Assembly: GCA_011032825.1 (NCBI GenBank) | Contig: JAADJZ010000001.1 | Location: 1,736,001 to 1,800,000 of the forward strand | Source of the DNA: Massariosphaeria phaeospora | Lineage: Eukaryota; Ascomycota; Dothideomycetes; Pleosporales | Direction: 5' to 3' | DNA length: 64,000 nucleotides | In this document: positions 23,801 to 35,138 of the stretch, piece by piece | Position numbering within the stretch: the stretch's first letter is position 1 | Layout: each line of letters opens with the position of its first letter | Notes under the pieces: model-generated | The model's input: only the letters and a program-made list of their open reading frames with translations | Database searches by the model: none | What the model was told of the DNA's origin: nothing | Translations under genes and position numbers: made by a program

Positions 23801-26800
23801 AACCCCCCCAGGCGGATACGATGGGTCTATGTAAAAGACCGCAAGTATAGACGGGAAAGGGGCTAAAATGGACGGGATGAGCAGGGGGATCGGGAAAACA
23901 ACAAGGGGATAGGAAAGGGGAGACAAAACGGTGACACTTCCGCATCATAATGCAGCCCATGGCGATCAAGGGCGTTGTGGCGAAGCCCCATTCCTCCGCG
24001 CCAAGCAAACAGGCGATGGCGACATCGCGCCCAGTTCGAAGTTGACCATCAGTCTGGACGATGACACGACCTCGGAGATCGTTAAGAACAAGAGTCTGGT
24101 GCGTTTCCGCAAGACCGAGTTCCCATGGAAGACCGGCGTACTTGATACCAGTCCATCGGGAGGCACCAGTACCTCCATCGTGACCCGAGATCAAGATATG
24201 GTCAGCCTTGGCTTTCGCGACACCAGAGGCGACGATACCAACACCCGTCTCGGAGACGAGCTTGACGGAAACGCGGGCGCGCGGGTTCGAGCACTTCAAA
24301 TCGTAGATCAGTTGCTTGAGATCTTCAATCGAATAAATGTCGTGATGGGGCGGGGGACTGATCAGACCAACACCAGGAGTAGAGTGACGAGTCTTCGCGA
24401 TGGACGCAGACACTTTGTGACCTGGAAGCTCACCGCCCTCTCCAGGCTTAGCACCTTGCGCCATCTTGATCTGAAGTTCATCGGCGTCGGCGAGATAGTT
24501 GCTGGTGACACCGAAACGCCCAGAAGCAATTTGCTTGATGGCAGAACGCATCGTATCGCCATTGTCCATTCGGAGAGAGCGTTCTGAATCTTCGCCGCCT
24601 TCTCCGGTGTTTGACTTGCCGCCCAACCGGTTCATAGCAACGGCAATGGTCGAGTGCGACTCCATCGAGATGGATCCATAGGACATGGCTCCAGTAACGA
24701 ATCGTCGAACAATATCCGTCCAAGGCTCGACCTGGTCGATGGGAATCGGGCTCCTGTCGTCAAAATTGAAATCAAGGAGACCACGAAGTGTGCAGTCCTT
24801 GATACGCTCATACTCGCCAAGCGAGTACGCTTCGTATGACTTGTCGTTCTTTGTGCGGACCGCATCCTGGATGTTAGCAATGGCGGTGGGATCGTTGACA
24901 TGCGGCTCGCCTCCATCTCGCCAGTGGTACTCGCCAGTCTCAGCAAGGCCAGGGACTTCAACAATGCTGCGGCTCGGGTATCCCTTCTCGTGGAGAGCGA
25001 AGGCATCCTGAGCAATTAACTCGAAGGTCATACCCTTGATACGAGACGCAGTACCGGTGAAGCAACGGTCAACGACTGAGTCATCGATACCTAGAGCTTC
25101 AAAGATTTGTGCGCCCTTGTAAGACTGGAGGGTAGAGATGCCCATCTTACTCATGACTTTGAGTATACCGCCGTCGCAAGAGTGCTTGTAGTTGTTGATG
25201 AGTTGCTCGGGGCTAAGCTTCTTGCGAATGATGCCCTCACGATGCATCTTGAGAATGCACTCAATCGCGAGGTATGGGCAGATGGCGTCTGCTCCGTAAC
25301 CTACAAGCACACACATGTGATGGACCTCTCGTGCCTCACCAGTGTCAACCACAAGAGCAATACGTGATCGCCATTTATTGCGGACAAGGTGGTGATGGAC
25401 CATGCCAGTGACTAGGCAGGCCGAGACAGGTACTCGCTCATCAGAGGTGGCGCGATCGGTAAGCACTATGATATTGTCTCCGTTAGTGACACCCTCTGTA
25501 GCAGCCTCATTAATGCGGTCGAGAGCGTTCATGTACCCAGCAATACCCTCACTCTTCGCGAATGTGATGTCAATATATTTCACCGTCCATTCAGGGTGCA
25601 GCACATGGGTATTGGTGAGTGCCTTGTAATCCTCGAGGGATAAGATAGGCGAAGGCAGAAGCATACGATGACACTGTGACTCGTCCATTTGAAGCAAGTT
25701 ACCTTGTGGACCCACGTATGCCTCAAGTGACATGACGATAGCCTCACGAATCGGGTCGATCGGAGGGTTCGTAACTTGCGCGAACAGCTGGCGGAAATAC
25801 TCGTAGAGCAATCGAGGTTGAGTGGCCAGGCAAGCCAGAGGAGCATCGTTACCCATAGAACCAAGCGCTTCCTTGGAGTCTGCGGCCATAGGACCAAGGA
25901 TCAAACTGATCTGTTCTAGAGAGTATCCGAAAGCCCGCAGTCTCGGGTCCTCTTGCAACCGAGAATCGGTCAAAGTATGTGAGAGGTCAACACCCTTCGC
26001 AACCACTTGCTCCGAGATTTTGGGTAGTGTCAAGAGATTTTTCTCGATCCACAAGCGGAAGTTGCTGCGAGCAGCAATAGTCTGCTTCAATTCTGTATCA
26101 TCGACAATTCGACCAGCAACTGTGTCGACGAGAAGCATTTTTCCTGGCTGCAGTCGACCTTTCTGAACCACTCGCTCCGGCTCGATGGAGATGGTACCGA
26201 CTTCAGACGCGCAAACGATCCGATCGTCATCGGTCACGTAGTATCGACAGGGTCGAAGGCCGTTTCGATCTAGATTTGCGCCGCAATAGCGTCCATCGGA
26301 GAAGGTGAATAGAGCCGGCCCATCCCAGGGCTCCATCATACAAGCAGCCCACTCGTAGAAAGCCTGTTTCGCAGGGTCCATGGAATGGTTGCCTTGCCAT
26401 GCTTCGGGAACCATGAGCATAACAGCTTCTGGGAGAGACAGAACACCGTTGATAGTGAGTAGCTCCAGGACATTGTCAAATGCTGCCGAATCGGAACCAC
26501 CATCCTCAACAATCGGGTACAGTAGATCCAAGTCGTCGCCGAATAGTTCCGACTTCATCACGCCCTCTCGTGCTCGCATCCAGTTCTTGTTGCCTCGCAA
26601 CGTGTTGATTTCTCCATTGTGCGCGGCCCATCGTAGCGGTTGAGCACGATCCCAGCTGGGAAAAGTGTTGGTCGAGAAACGCGAGTGCACCAAAGCGAAG
26701 TGACCCTCATAGTCGACCGAAACCAAGTCATGATAGTACTCGTAGACCTGGACCGGAGCTAGCTGGCCCTTGTAGACGATGTTCTTGTTGCTCAATGAGC

Positions 26801-27627
26801 AGATGTAGAACCAGTTATGCAAACCGATAACATGGGTCGCCCGCTTCCGCAGAACGTACAGTTGTCGCTCGAAATATCCTGCGTTGTAGACCTTCTCAAA
26901 ATCTGGCTTTGGCTCCTTGCCTTCTCCGTACGCGGTTTTGAGCACGACAAAAGGTTGGAGCACAATCGGCTCTCGGGAGAGCGCGGCCGGTCCCAGAAGA
27001 GTGGAGTCCCGAGGAACTGCTCGCCACCCAAGCACTCTCAGGTCCAACTGGTCTGCCACATCCTCGAATTGGGCCTTCGTCTGGTCCAGGATCTGGGCGT
27101 CTGGCTTGAAGAATAGATTGCCAGTGGCGTATTCGCCTATTTGAGGCAACTTGTAACCCTGATCGCGCGCAAACTCCTTGGTGAAGAAACGGTGGGGGAT
27201 CGAGGTCATGACACCGGCACCGTCGCCGTCGCGGGCATCCGAGCCTACAGCACCTCGATGGGTCATGTTGCATAGCAGTGAGCGAGCTATATAGATTATT
27301 AGCATATCTCTATATGATGTCTTAGTATAGGTTTCAACTTACCATCTGAAATGATCTTGTGGCTTGCCTTGCCTTTGATATGGCTGCGAATTGTTAGCCC
27401 AGGTACCAAACCGCAATCTGCTTGTAGGGATGCACTCACGCTGCGAAACCCACACCGCAAGCATCTTTCTCAAGCTCGGGATCATAGAGACCCTGCTTCA
27501 AGGGCAGCGCACCCGCCCACGACTTATTGTCGGGGCCATCTTGGTACGTGAAGACAGAGGAAGGCTCCTCCTCGAACTCGGTATCCTGGGGCAATTTTGT
27601 ATCTTCGGCGAAGGAGACCCGACCCAT
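20843..27627 (-). CDS. GLT1: NADH-dependent glutamate synthase (GOGAT)
   Basis: Makes two glutamates from glutamine and 2-oxoglutarate with NADH; the GS-GOGAT ammonium assimilation route. Exons (minus): 27627-27440, 27383-27343, 27286-23930, 23729-21053 and 21002-20843; 2,140 residues, a single chain fusing the large and small subunits as in fungi and plants. The class-II amidotransferase nucleophile is Cys57 (EKDACGVGF), so a 56-residue propeptide is expected to be removed. The FMN/synthase domain follows, with 3Fe-4S cysteines 1188, 1194 and 1199 (CX5CX4C). The C-terminal reductase part has two Cys groups ([15 protein letters not shown] and CPAPCEGAC), the FAD-site [13 protein letters not shown] and the NADH-site GGGDTGND. 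The fourth intron, 23730-23929, is unusually long for this window and has donor GTTTTG. Confidence 0.98.
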
Positions 27628-27757
27628 TATATCGGCAACGGCCGAATCTCTGGGAATGTATGTAGGTTCGAGTTCGGCGCTGAGTATTCGGATAAACGGT
27701 TTGTTCGGTCGCTCGGTCGCTCGGTGCTTCTGTTAGAAGCTTGCTTTGGGGATTTGA

Positions 27758-28211
27758 CTACAGTTTAGAATCAGCGAAAAGCTTCCTAATCGTGGTTCGC
27801 GAGTGCCAAGAGAAGATGATGTAGGAAGCTGCCCCGCAAAGGACAAACTTAAAAGAAAACCTTGCTGTGGCGTAGATTGCGCAGTGGGACGGATATGCAG
27901 CGTGGCAACGGCTGCCAATCACAGAATGACGAGAATGGTCTGTCACTACCACGTAGCTGCCAGTTGATCCAATATAAAAGGTTGAAGCCAATGACACCGT
28001 CTATGCCCGGCCACAACCGCGCTGGCTGCTAGATCATGCACGACAGCTTGTTGATAAGGAACTTGGCGAATGGGAGAGCGCGGGGTCGTGTCCGTAAGGC
28101 GCTCGGCAAAACCCTGGTGCGCGGACAAGGTGTTCAATGTAGCAAGCACGCTGTGTGGTCCGGGGCGAGATGCGGGTGCAGAGGACGGAATGAAGGACAG
28201 GGCTAGCTTAC
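27758..28211 (-). other. possible 5' UTR intron of GLT1
   Basis: The minus strand reads CACTCAAG/GTAAGCTAG at the donor and GATTCTAAACTGTAG at the acceptor, with a branch-like CTAAAC close by. Upstream of the donor is a pyrimidine-rich stretch of the kind seen at filamentous-fungus transcription starts. No transcript evidence is available; this is inferred from signals only. Confidence 0.3.
28052..28058. promoter_or_regulatory. GATA-factor site (TGATAAG)
   Basis: A consensus site for AreA/Gln3-type nitrogen regulators, about 425 bp upstream of the GLT1 start codon. GLT1 is a nitrogen-assimilation gene, which makes the site plausible, but a single 7-mer is weak evidence and it would fall inside the possible 5' UTR intron. 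Confidence 0.25.
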
Positions 28212-29121
28212 CTTGAGTGGTGCCAGGTGGTATGGGCCTTCGGGGTTGCTGGCGTGCGAACAGCTTCCAGTAGTAGAGAAGGTGGGTGGGAAGGCGAGAG
28301 AGGCGGAGGGAGGGAGGGAGGTTCGAGGGCTTATGAATGGAGGGAGTGGGGTCAAAAATTTCGGGCTAGCACCTTCACTACGACTTCTGCCAATTGTCGA
28401 TCTAGACTCGATTGAAAGAGGCCCTCGCTGTGCTGTCCTCGAGAGGCGTCTCCGCCCGCTTGCCCGCCTGCGCAAAAAGTCCCGGGCTTGGAGGCAGGCT
28501 TGGTACTCTATTCATTGTATATATCAAGATGGGAGCTGCCAGAACGGCACATGTCACTCTTTGTCTGACTTGACCCCCCCAGCCGACAATAGAATCACCG
28601 CGAGCCAGTCTGCTTGCTCAGTGATAGCCTAACACAGCCATTAACGGCCCAGCGAACTGGCAGCGCCCGCACAGCAACGCGAGCGCGCCTACATATACAC
28701 GATTTCCCTGCAGCTCGGTCGCGCGTTGGAAATTTTGGCTGTTTACCCCACGGTTTCTGCCAGGGTGCATTGCCGTAAGCAGCAAACTGCGGCCGGGGAC
28801 TGGGCCATCAGCCAGGCGGTGGGAGTTTTCGTTTGCAGCGCGGGCGAATGGCAGGCCGCCGAAGTCGCACTGACAGCTGGTGATGACCGGGAGCTGCAGC
28901 ATGCATGTGGCTTTCCGCTGCTCCACGCCAACGCCAACGCCTGACGCTCTACTCCGTACTACGGCCAGATGGCCGCTGCAGCCCACGCCGCTCCGCTTTG
29001 AATTACGACTGCTCACATTGGCCGGGGCCGTTGGCGCTGCGCTGCCCGATGCTTCTTTGTCGTAATTCGAGGCGGTCATGTCCTCTGTGGTGGTCCTTAT
29101 CAGCGCCTGAATGCGTCACCG

Positions 29122-29149
29122 GATCCCCCGCTTCACAGAGCGGGGGATC
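29122..29149. repeat. perfect hairpin, 11-bp stem
   Basis: GATCCCCCGCT and AGCGGGGGATC are exact reverse complements separated by the 6-nt loop TCACAG. It is GC-rich, so it would be stable as RNA. It lies in no supported gene. Confidence 0.85.
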
Positions 29150-29475
29150 ATAAAACGCGGACTGTCGACGAGGGACGAGAAGAAGCAGCGTGCAGCTGTT
29201 ATTCCCAGCGCGGAGCATCATCGATTGTCCTGGATATACACACCACCACACCCAACGGCCAACCCAACGGCTAGCCCGCAGGCCTCTCGACGAACAGGCG
29301 AGCATCCCGCCACGGCAGGCGACAAAGCAACCTCTGGACGTCGGAGGAGACCGGAGAGCTAGCTGATGGTCGTCCTGGACGCAACATTTTTATGAGTCAC
29401 GAGAACACGGCTCCCCTTCCGCCAGCTGGGCAAATCCGCACCCATACGAAGGTTACATTTGGACCCGCCGATGTC

Positions 29476-29501
29476 GCTTGGTGGCCACGGAAACACCAAG
29501 C
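29476..29501. repeat. perfect hairpin, 8-bp stem
   Basis: GCTTGGTG and CACCAAGC are exact reverse complements around a 10-nt loop. It is the second of three hairpins in about 420 bp of the gene-poor region. Confidence 0.75.
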
Positions 29502-29529
29502 TTGTCTATGGCGGATAATCCAGGCTACT

Positions 29530-29544
29530 CCGCTGCGGCAGCGG
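29530..29544. repeat. short perfect hairpin, 6-bp stem
   Basis: CCGCTG and CAGCGG around the tri-nucleotide loop CGG. Short enough to be chance; listed because it follows the two longer hairpins closely. Confidence 0.6.
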
Positions 29545-30859
29545 GAAGACATATTGACTAACGAGGCGGTCAAGTAGGCATTTCGAGCCCGGTGCCACCG
29601 GATTGTTCGTACCTAATACTTTCTGTTGTCGGGCGGGAGAGGCAAAGAGTGGGAGGGGACGAATACAAACCGGAGCAGAACCCAGGCTTAGGTCGACAGG
29701 AAAGAATATCTCAGTGCATATCCATGGGGGTGGAGTGCGGAGCGGTAGCCTTGGAAAAACTCGACTCGCTGCCTGTGCCCGCGTGATGCTTTGCCTGCAG
29801 CTGCATTCTTTGCTTCTTCGGACGGATCTGGGTGTTGCATGCAGATGCTCCGCGCCGGGGAGTGCGGTTCGCCAAAAGCACGAACGGAGAAAGACGTTCT
29901 GCCTCTGAGCCTGCCTCTCTAACGCCCATGGATAGCATCGTAGCTAGTGGTAGAGTTTGCAGGCCGAGACTGGCCGTTTCGAGGTGGGGAGATCTGGGAG
30001 CATTGAAGCACCGAGGTTAGATCTGCGGAACCAATCAAGCGGATATCATGAGAGACGGAATAGCCAATCAGAGCCCGGCCACACCACTACTGCTGAAAGA
30101 CGCGCAACGACAAGACGTTGCGAACTTGCCACAATTGACGTGTGTTCCTCATGCGGATCTGAACTTCTTGACAGGCAAATAACGGCAAATCATCAACCGT
30201 ACGTTCTCGCCGCGTCTGCTGAAATGTGTGGAAAAGTATCCGGCCGTAGGGAGCCGGAACACGTACAGTAATGGGAGTAGATATCATAGAGCGCGCCAGA
30301 GTCATGTCTAAGAACAGTAGGTCCATCCGCGTAAATTATCACAAGTAGAGAATGGGCCTACCATATAGGAGCTGTTTGCCTCCTGCAAAGAAGAATCCTC
30401 CGCAAGCCATCGTGCATGTCCGTCCCTGCGGGCGTGCACGGCGGGGTGTGGGCTGACCGTACCACTTACGACCAATAAATAGCAACGTCAAGCATCACAT
30501 CATGAACAAGCTTTGAATGTTTATTTCATGATATTCGCTCGTTATGTGCGGGCGGGGGTACTCTGGCATGAACACGCTGCAAGCTGTAGCACAATTCGCC
30601 GTGCTCACAACAGATGTTCACACCCCACCATCCATCCATTCATCAGCCATCAGCCAGCATCCAGGAACCGCCCCAAGACTCCATTTCAAGATGCCTTAGC
30701 TGATTCGTATGTCAAGACCGACCCTTGGAGTATTCAAGACATGGACGTTGAAAGTTCGTAGCCGTGCGATCGAAAGTCTGCACCTTGGGTTAGCACACAC
30801 GATGCAAACAGTGCGGGAGGAGTAGGCGCGTACCAAGAGATGATAATAGACGCGCTCCC

Positions 30860-31313
30860 TTACTCCTCCATGTGATCGTCGTCGTGGAAGTCCTCGTCGT
30901 TCTCCTCGTCATCGTCCTCGTCGCCCAGTTCCTTGTTCGCCTTGGCGAAGTCGATGTTCTTGCCACGCGTGCGGCTTCCGACGATGTTGCTCGTGTCGAT
31001 CTCCTCCATGTTGTCCTCGTCCTCTGGCTCGGCTATATTTAGGTCAACATTATTACACTTTAGAAGTCTGCGCATGAGCGGGAAAGATCGTACGTTCAAC
31101 AGCCTAGAGGGGTTCAATTAGCGGTTTGCGCCAGCAGGGCACATAAGGGAGAGCACGTACCTGGTCCTCAGCAGCAGACTCGTCGCTGGAGTCTTCCTCC
31201 GCTGCAGACTCCATTGCCTCTGGCGCCTGCGGGGCCTTGCCCTTGCCCTTGTCGGTCGCGCCGGCGGGGTTCTCGACGCCTTCCATCGAGTGGTCGGTGG
31301 ACTGGTCGGCCAT
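30860..31313 (-). CDS. CHZ1: histone H2A.Z-H2B chaperone CHZ1
   Basis: Chz1 carries H2A.Z-H2B dimers to the SWR1 remodeller in the nucleus. Modelled exons (minus): 31313-31161, a 10-nt microexon 31103-31094, and 31032-30860; the sum is 112 codons (111 residues). The conserved CHZ motif is present, EEIDTSNIVGSRTRGKNIDF, flanked by long acidic runs typical of this chaperone. Splicing through the microexon gives EDQAVEPEPEDEDNMEE. Both flanking introns are about 57-61 nt, begin GTACG and end TAG. It diverges from CTF4, 782 bp away. Confidence 0.88.
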
Positions 31314-32095
31314 TGTGTCGTGATTGGATGAATTTGTTGGTTGGAGACGCGGTGGGGTGGGATTGTGCGATTCTGAGAGCCTTGAGGTCGTTTGTTTGGG
31401 CGAGAGGGACAGGAACAGAAGATGCTGGACCGCTTGCTGCGGTGGAAAGGTCTAGACCGCAACTGGAAAGGTCGCGCTTGTTGCGGGGCGCAACCACCTC
31501 AACCCCGCAGTCCCGCTCTTTTGCACGTGTGCTTGAGATACCCCGTGGACTGAAGGTAGTGGACCTACTCCGTCCCTCGTACTCTAGACGGTGCAAATGT
31601 TTAAAGAAGGCTCCAAGGTTACGGAGTACTGTAAGGCATATCCAGCGGTAGTAACAGCCCTAGAGGCAAGAAGCTCACGAGATCCCAGACGAGTGCACTA
31701 AAGCAGGTGTCTGAGGGGAAGGTTAAACGTCCTGTATCAACCTCAAGGCAGTGTTGAAGAGACTCGCATTCCTATGTTTCATCTGCATCGCTGCTTTTCG
31801 GTATATAAATGTGTCAATCCTACCGTGTAATCTTCATCTTCTGATAAAGCTTGCTAAGTTTGGTAACCCGTGGACCGCGCGCGACTAGATCGTGACCCCC
31901 AAGTCAAACAAAGAACTGACTATCCATGCTGTAGACTAAGTAGAAGAAAGGAAGCATCTGATGCTTGAGGCGTAGATAGGGCTGGACTTTCACAGGGGTA
32001 TGCCCTAGCACGGGCCACCATCCACTTAACGCGTTTACGCGTGTCGTGTGTCGCGATCCCCAAACTCCCGACACTCAACGCCGATTTCCGCAAAT
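31314..32095. promoter_or_regulatory. divergent promoter region CHZ1/CTF4
   Basis: 782 bp between two divergent starts. It contains two MluI cell-cycle boxes close to the CTF4 ATG (separate entry). No gene is seen; open frames near 31400-31650 overlap on both strands and lack similarity to anything I know. Confidence 0.55.
32029..32042. promoter_or_regulatory. pair of MluI cell-cycle boxes (ACGCGT x2)
   Basis: ACGCGT at 32029-32034 and again at 32037-32042, two bases apart, 54 bp before the CTF4 start codon. MBF (Mbp1-Swi6 type) binds ACGCGT and drives G1/S transcription of replication genes, including CTF4-like genes in yeasts. The sites are seen directly; the regulation is inferred. Confidence 0.65.
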
Positions 32096-34847
32096 ATGTC
32101 TCTACCGCAGCAAATTCGCAGTAGAGGGGCTCGTACGTACTCCAAGAATTATACTACCCTTGAGGAAAGCTAATTGAAATCGTAGATGCCCCGGGCGCGA
32201 CGTTTTTAGCATATACCCCCAACGGCAAGAAGCTCGTTACCGCCGGAGTCGACAGTTTCTGTCGCATTTTCAGTACGGGATCGGACGAGGAGCCTATCAA
32301 TGTAGACGATTGCCAGGAAAATAATACAGCTGTGGTTGCAGGCGTACGATGACTTCTCGCGTCTTATATCACAGCAGATGCTAATGCGGCGCAGAATGGC
32401 TTCTTCATTGCGGGATCCGAGGACGGGACGGTTAGCAAATACTCTTTGGAAAATAACAAGTTCGAGGAGATCCTAGTCAGGACTTCACTTCCGGTCCGAG
32501 ACGTGGCATTAAGTCCAGACGGAAACTGGATCGCTGTCGCAAGCGAGTACGTGTCCCGCATCGCTCCGTTTAACCAAAGCTGACAAGTACCAGTGAGCTT
32601 TCTGTCAAAGTCGTGAATGTCAAAGACATGATGCAGGTACGGACACTGCGGAATCAGCCTCGAGGTGTAAAGCACGTTGCTTTTGACCGGAGTGGGACCC
32701 GTCTCGCCGTTTCGTGCACCGATGGCCATATCTACATGTACTCCTTGGATTCCGATGAGCCAGAGATGATAAGAAAGGTTGATGATATGATCAAAAGCTT
32801 GGATCCAGAGACCGAGTCAAGTTCCAAAGTGTTGTGGCATCCAGATGGGAGGGCCTTTGCTACTCCCACCGCTGGCCGAGAGATGCAGGTCATGTCGACA
32901 AGCGACTGGGAACGTCAACGAACTTTCAAAACTGGTCACTCAGCGGACATAACAGCGGCTGCATGGTCGCCCAACGGTGCTTTTCTCGCAACAACATCCA
33001 GCGATCTCAATCTTTGTCTATGGGATGCCAAATCGCAAAAGCTCCTCAAAAAGTACGATGATATGAAGGCGACTATTTTAGCTATGGCCTGGCATCCAAC
33101 TGAAAATATCCTTTCTTATACGAACGCCGAGGGTGAACTCTACATCCATACAGATTTTGTACCAGGGGAACACGCTTCGTCACTACAGAAGTCAACACAA
33201 CCGGCACCGTTCTTTCATGACCCCTCAGAGGGTCGTGCGGGTAATGTACCTGCTAAGGTCGCAAACGGTGCGAGGCTTGATCTTCCGGAGCGGCAAGCAC
33301 GACAGCGAGATGGTACTCCGGATTCCTTAGATGATCTTCTTGGCCCAGCGATGGACGACGATGATGATGAAGATATGGGCGGATTTGTAGTTGACGATGA
33401 CGGTGCTGGCTACGCCGCTGTTAACGGCAATGGCAAACGCACAAGTGGGCATCTCAGCACCTTGGACAACATGGACAGCAAGCGCAGAGCGTACGGTCAA
33501 TCCTTTGAACCCAAGACACACGAGTTTTTCCAACCCGGCAGCACCCCTTGGCGTGGGAACCGTCGTTTTCTTTGCTCTAGTCTGACGGGCTATGTGTGGA
33601 CACAGTCACAAGAAGGAGGACACCACACTGTCACCGTAAAATTCTACGACGAACAGACACATCGTAACTTTCACTTCACAGACCCTTTCTTATATGACAA
33701 AGCTTGTCTGAATGAAAACGGCACCCTCTTCTCGTGTCAACCGAATGATGGGAACACAGCGATGATATACTACCGGCCACATGAAACATGGACCTCTCGA
33801 ACAGACTGGCGAACGAATTTGCCATCAGGAGAATCGGTTACTGCAATTGCGCTTTCCAACTCATATGTAGTAGTCACGACAAGCACAAACTACGTACGCA
33901 TTTACTCCCTCTACGGTCTTCCTATACGAGTATATCGCCAGAAAGCTTCGCCAGCCGTGACATGCGCGGCCTGGCGAGACTACATTCTTACCGTCGGTAA
34001 CGGGCCAGTCGGTGGCGATGGTAGATGTCAGCTCCTATACACGATCGAGAACGTAAAGCGAGACGAAGTCTACCAATCCGAAGATATTGTCGCCCTAGCA
34101 CCTAATTCGACGCTTGCATCAGTATTGTTCTCCGAGGAAGGCGACCCGTACATCTATGACTCTACAGGCGTTCTCTTAACGCTTCTGCATTGGCGGAACA
34201 GCGGACAAGCGCGCTGGGTCCCTATGCTAGATACTAAATGTCTCAGCCGTCTGGCGGGAGGTGCGAAAGATGAAACATACTGGCCTGTAGCAGTCGGCCA
34301 GGACACAGATGGCAAACCCCACTTCCACTGCATGATCCTCAAGGGTCAGGACAAGACTCCGTATTGGCCTGTCCCTCCGCTATCAGAGTTTGAACTGGAG
34401 ATACCGCTTTCATCAGCTGTGGATAAGAAGAAAGAGATGGAGAAGGACGCAGATGCAATGGAAGAAGACGACGAGGATCCAAGCAAGAAAGGCCAATCCA
34501 AACAGGCGAAGTTCGAGCAAGAGCTCATTTTATCTTCGACTTTACATACACAACTCGCTTCGACTCTCGCTCATGTTCGGCCTTCGACAATTCAGAAGCA
34601 GGCGCTCACTGAGCTCGAAGTCAAGATTGACAGGGCACTCCTTCAGCTGTTAGGACTAGAGTGTCTAGCGGGCGAGGACAGGGGTATGAAAGCCTTAGAA
34701 ATTGTCACTTTGATGCATGATGCAAATGGGAAGATGCTGGATTTGGCGGCCAAGGTGGCGGCACGGTACGGCAGGGACGTGCTGGGAGAAAAGATCAGAG
34801 AGCTTGCAGAGCGAAAGTTGGTTGGATTGGATGCAGAGGACGATTAA
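32096..34847 (+). CDS. CTF4: replisome adaptor CTF4/Mcl1/SepB (AND-1 homologue)
   Basis: Links CMG helicase to polymerase alpha-primase and supports sister-chromatid cohesion. Exons: 32096-32132, 32186-32343, 32395-32546 and 32594-34847; 866 residues. The N-terminal WD40 propeller spans about residues 10-330 (TFLAYTPNGKKLVTAGVD, DITAAAWSPNGAFLATTSSD, LNLCLWDAKSQKLLKKYD). An acidic linker follows (MDDDDDEDMGGFVVDDD), then the SepB/Mcl1 middle beta-propeller (about 370-660; FEPKTHEFFQPGSTPWRGNR, YYRPHETWTSRTDWRTNLPSG) and a C-terminal helical bundle. No HMG box is present, as usual in fungi. The second intron uses the acceptor after TGCTAATGCGGCGCAG; an earlier AG would break the frame. RPC2 follows on the same strand after 291 bp. 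Confidence 0.95.
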
Positions 34848-35138
34848 ACTTCATGTAGCTAGAGGATGGCGTTTGGTTGATTGGGCATGCTCAGGAACTG
34901 CATACTCGGTCACGGGAAAGTGAATAAATCTATGCACGCGTATATAACACTGTTGTCTCACTTCTCTTATCAAGAATGGTCACTCACCTCAAACTCGATC
35001 TGGCGGTGATGGTGCCCCACCCAACTGCACCTCCGACTCGCCGCAGCTGCCGATGACGCTAAAATCTTCTGCACCGAACACCTTCAACTCATTTCGACTG
35101 ACTCGGACAACGCGCATTACCTATTCGCTGTCGCAATC

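Larger units (their letters stand above)
27628..30859. other. 3.2-kb gene-poor region upstream of GLT1
   Basis: No supported gene. The GLT1-proximal part looks like promoter and 5' leader: on the minus strand a C/T-rich run (about 28330-28250) is followed by a good splice donor (AAG/GTAAGC at 28211), and an acceptor with a CTAAAC branch point is found at 27758. A GATA-type TGATAAG lies at 28052-28058. CCAAT words occur near 27917, 27967 and 27983. Three perfect hairpins are found at 29122-29149, 29476-29501 and 29530-29544. The part near 30500-30850 belongs to the CHZ1 3' UTR. Confidence 0.5.

Noticed and set aside
23778..23929. Read-through of GLT1 exon 3 into the intron
   Set aside because: The continued frame has Pro/Phe-rich noise and destroys the 3Fe-4S motif; splicing restores it exactly.
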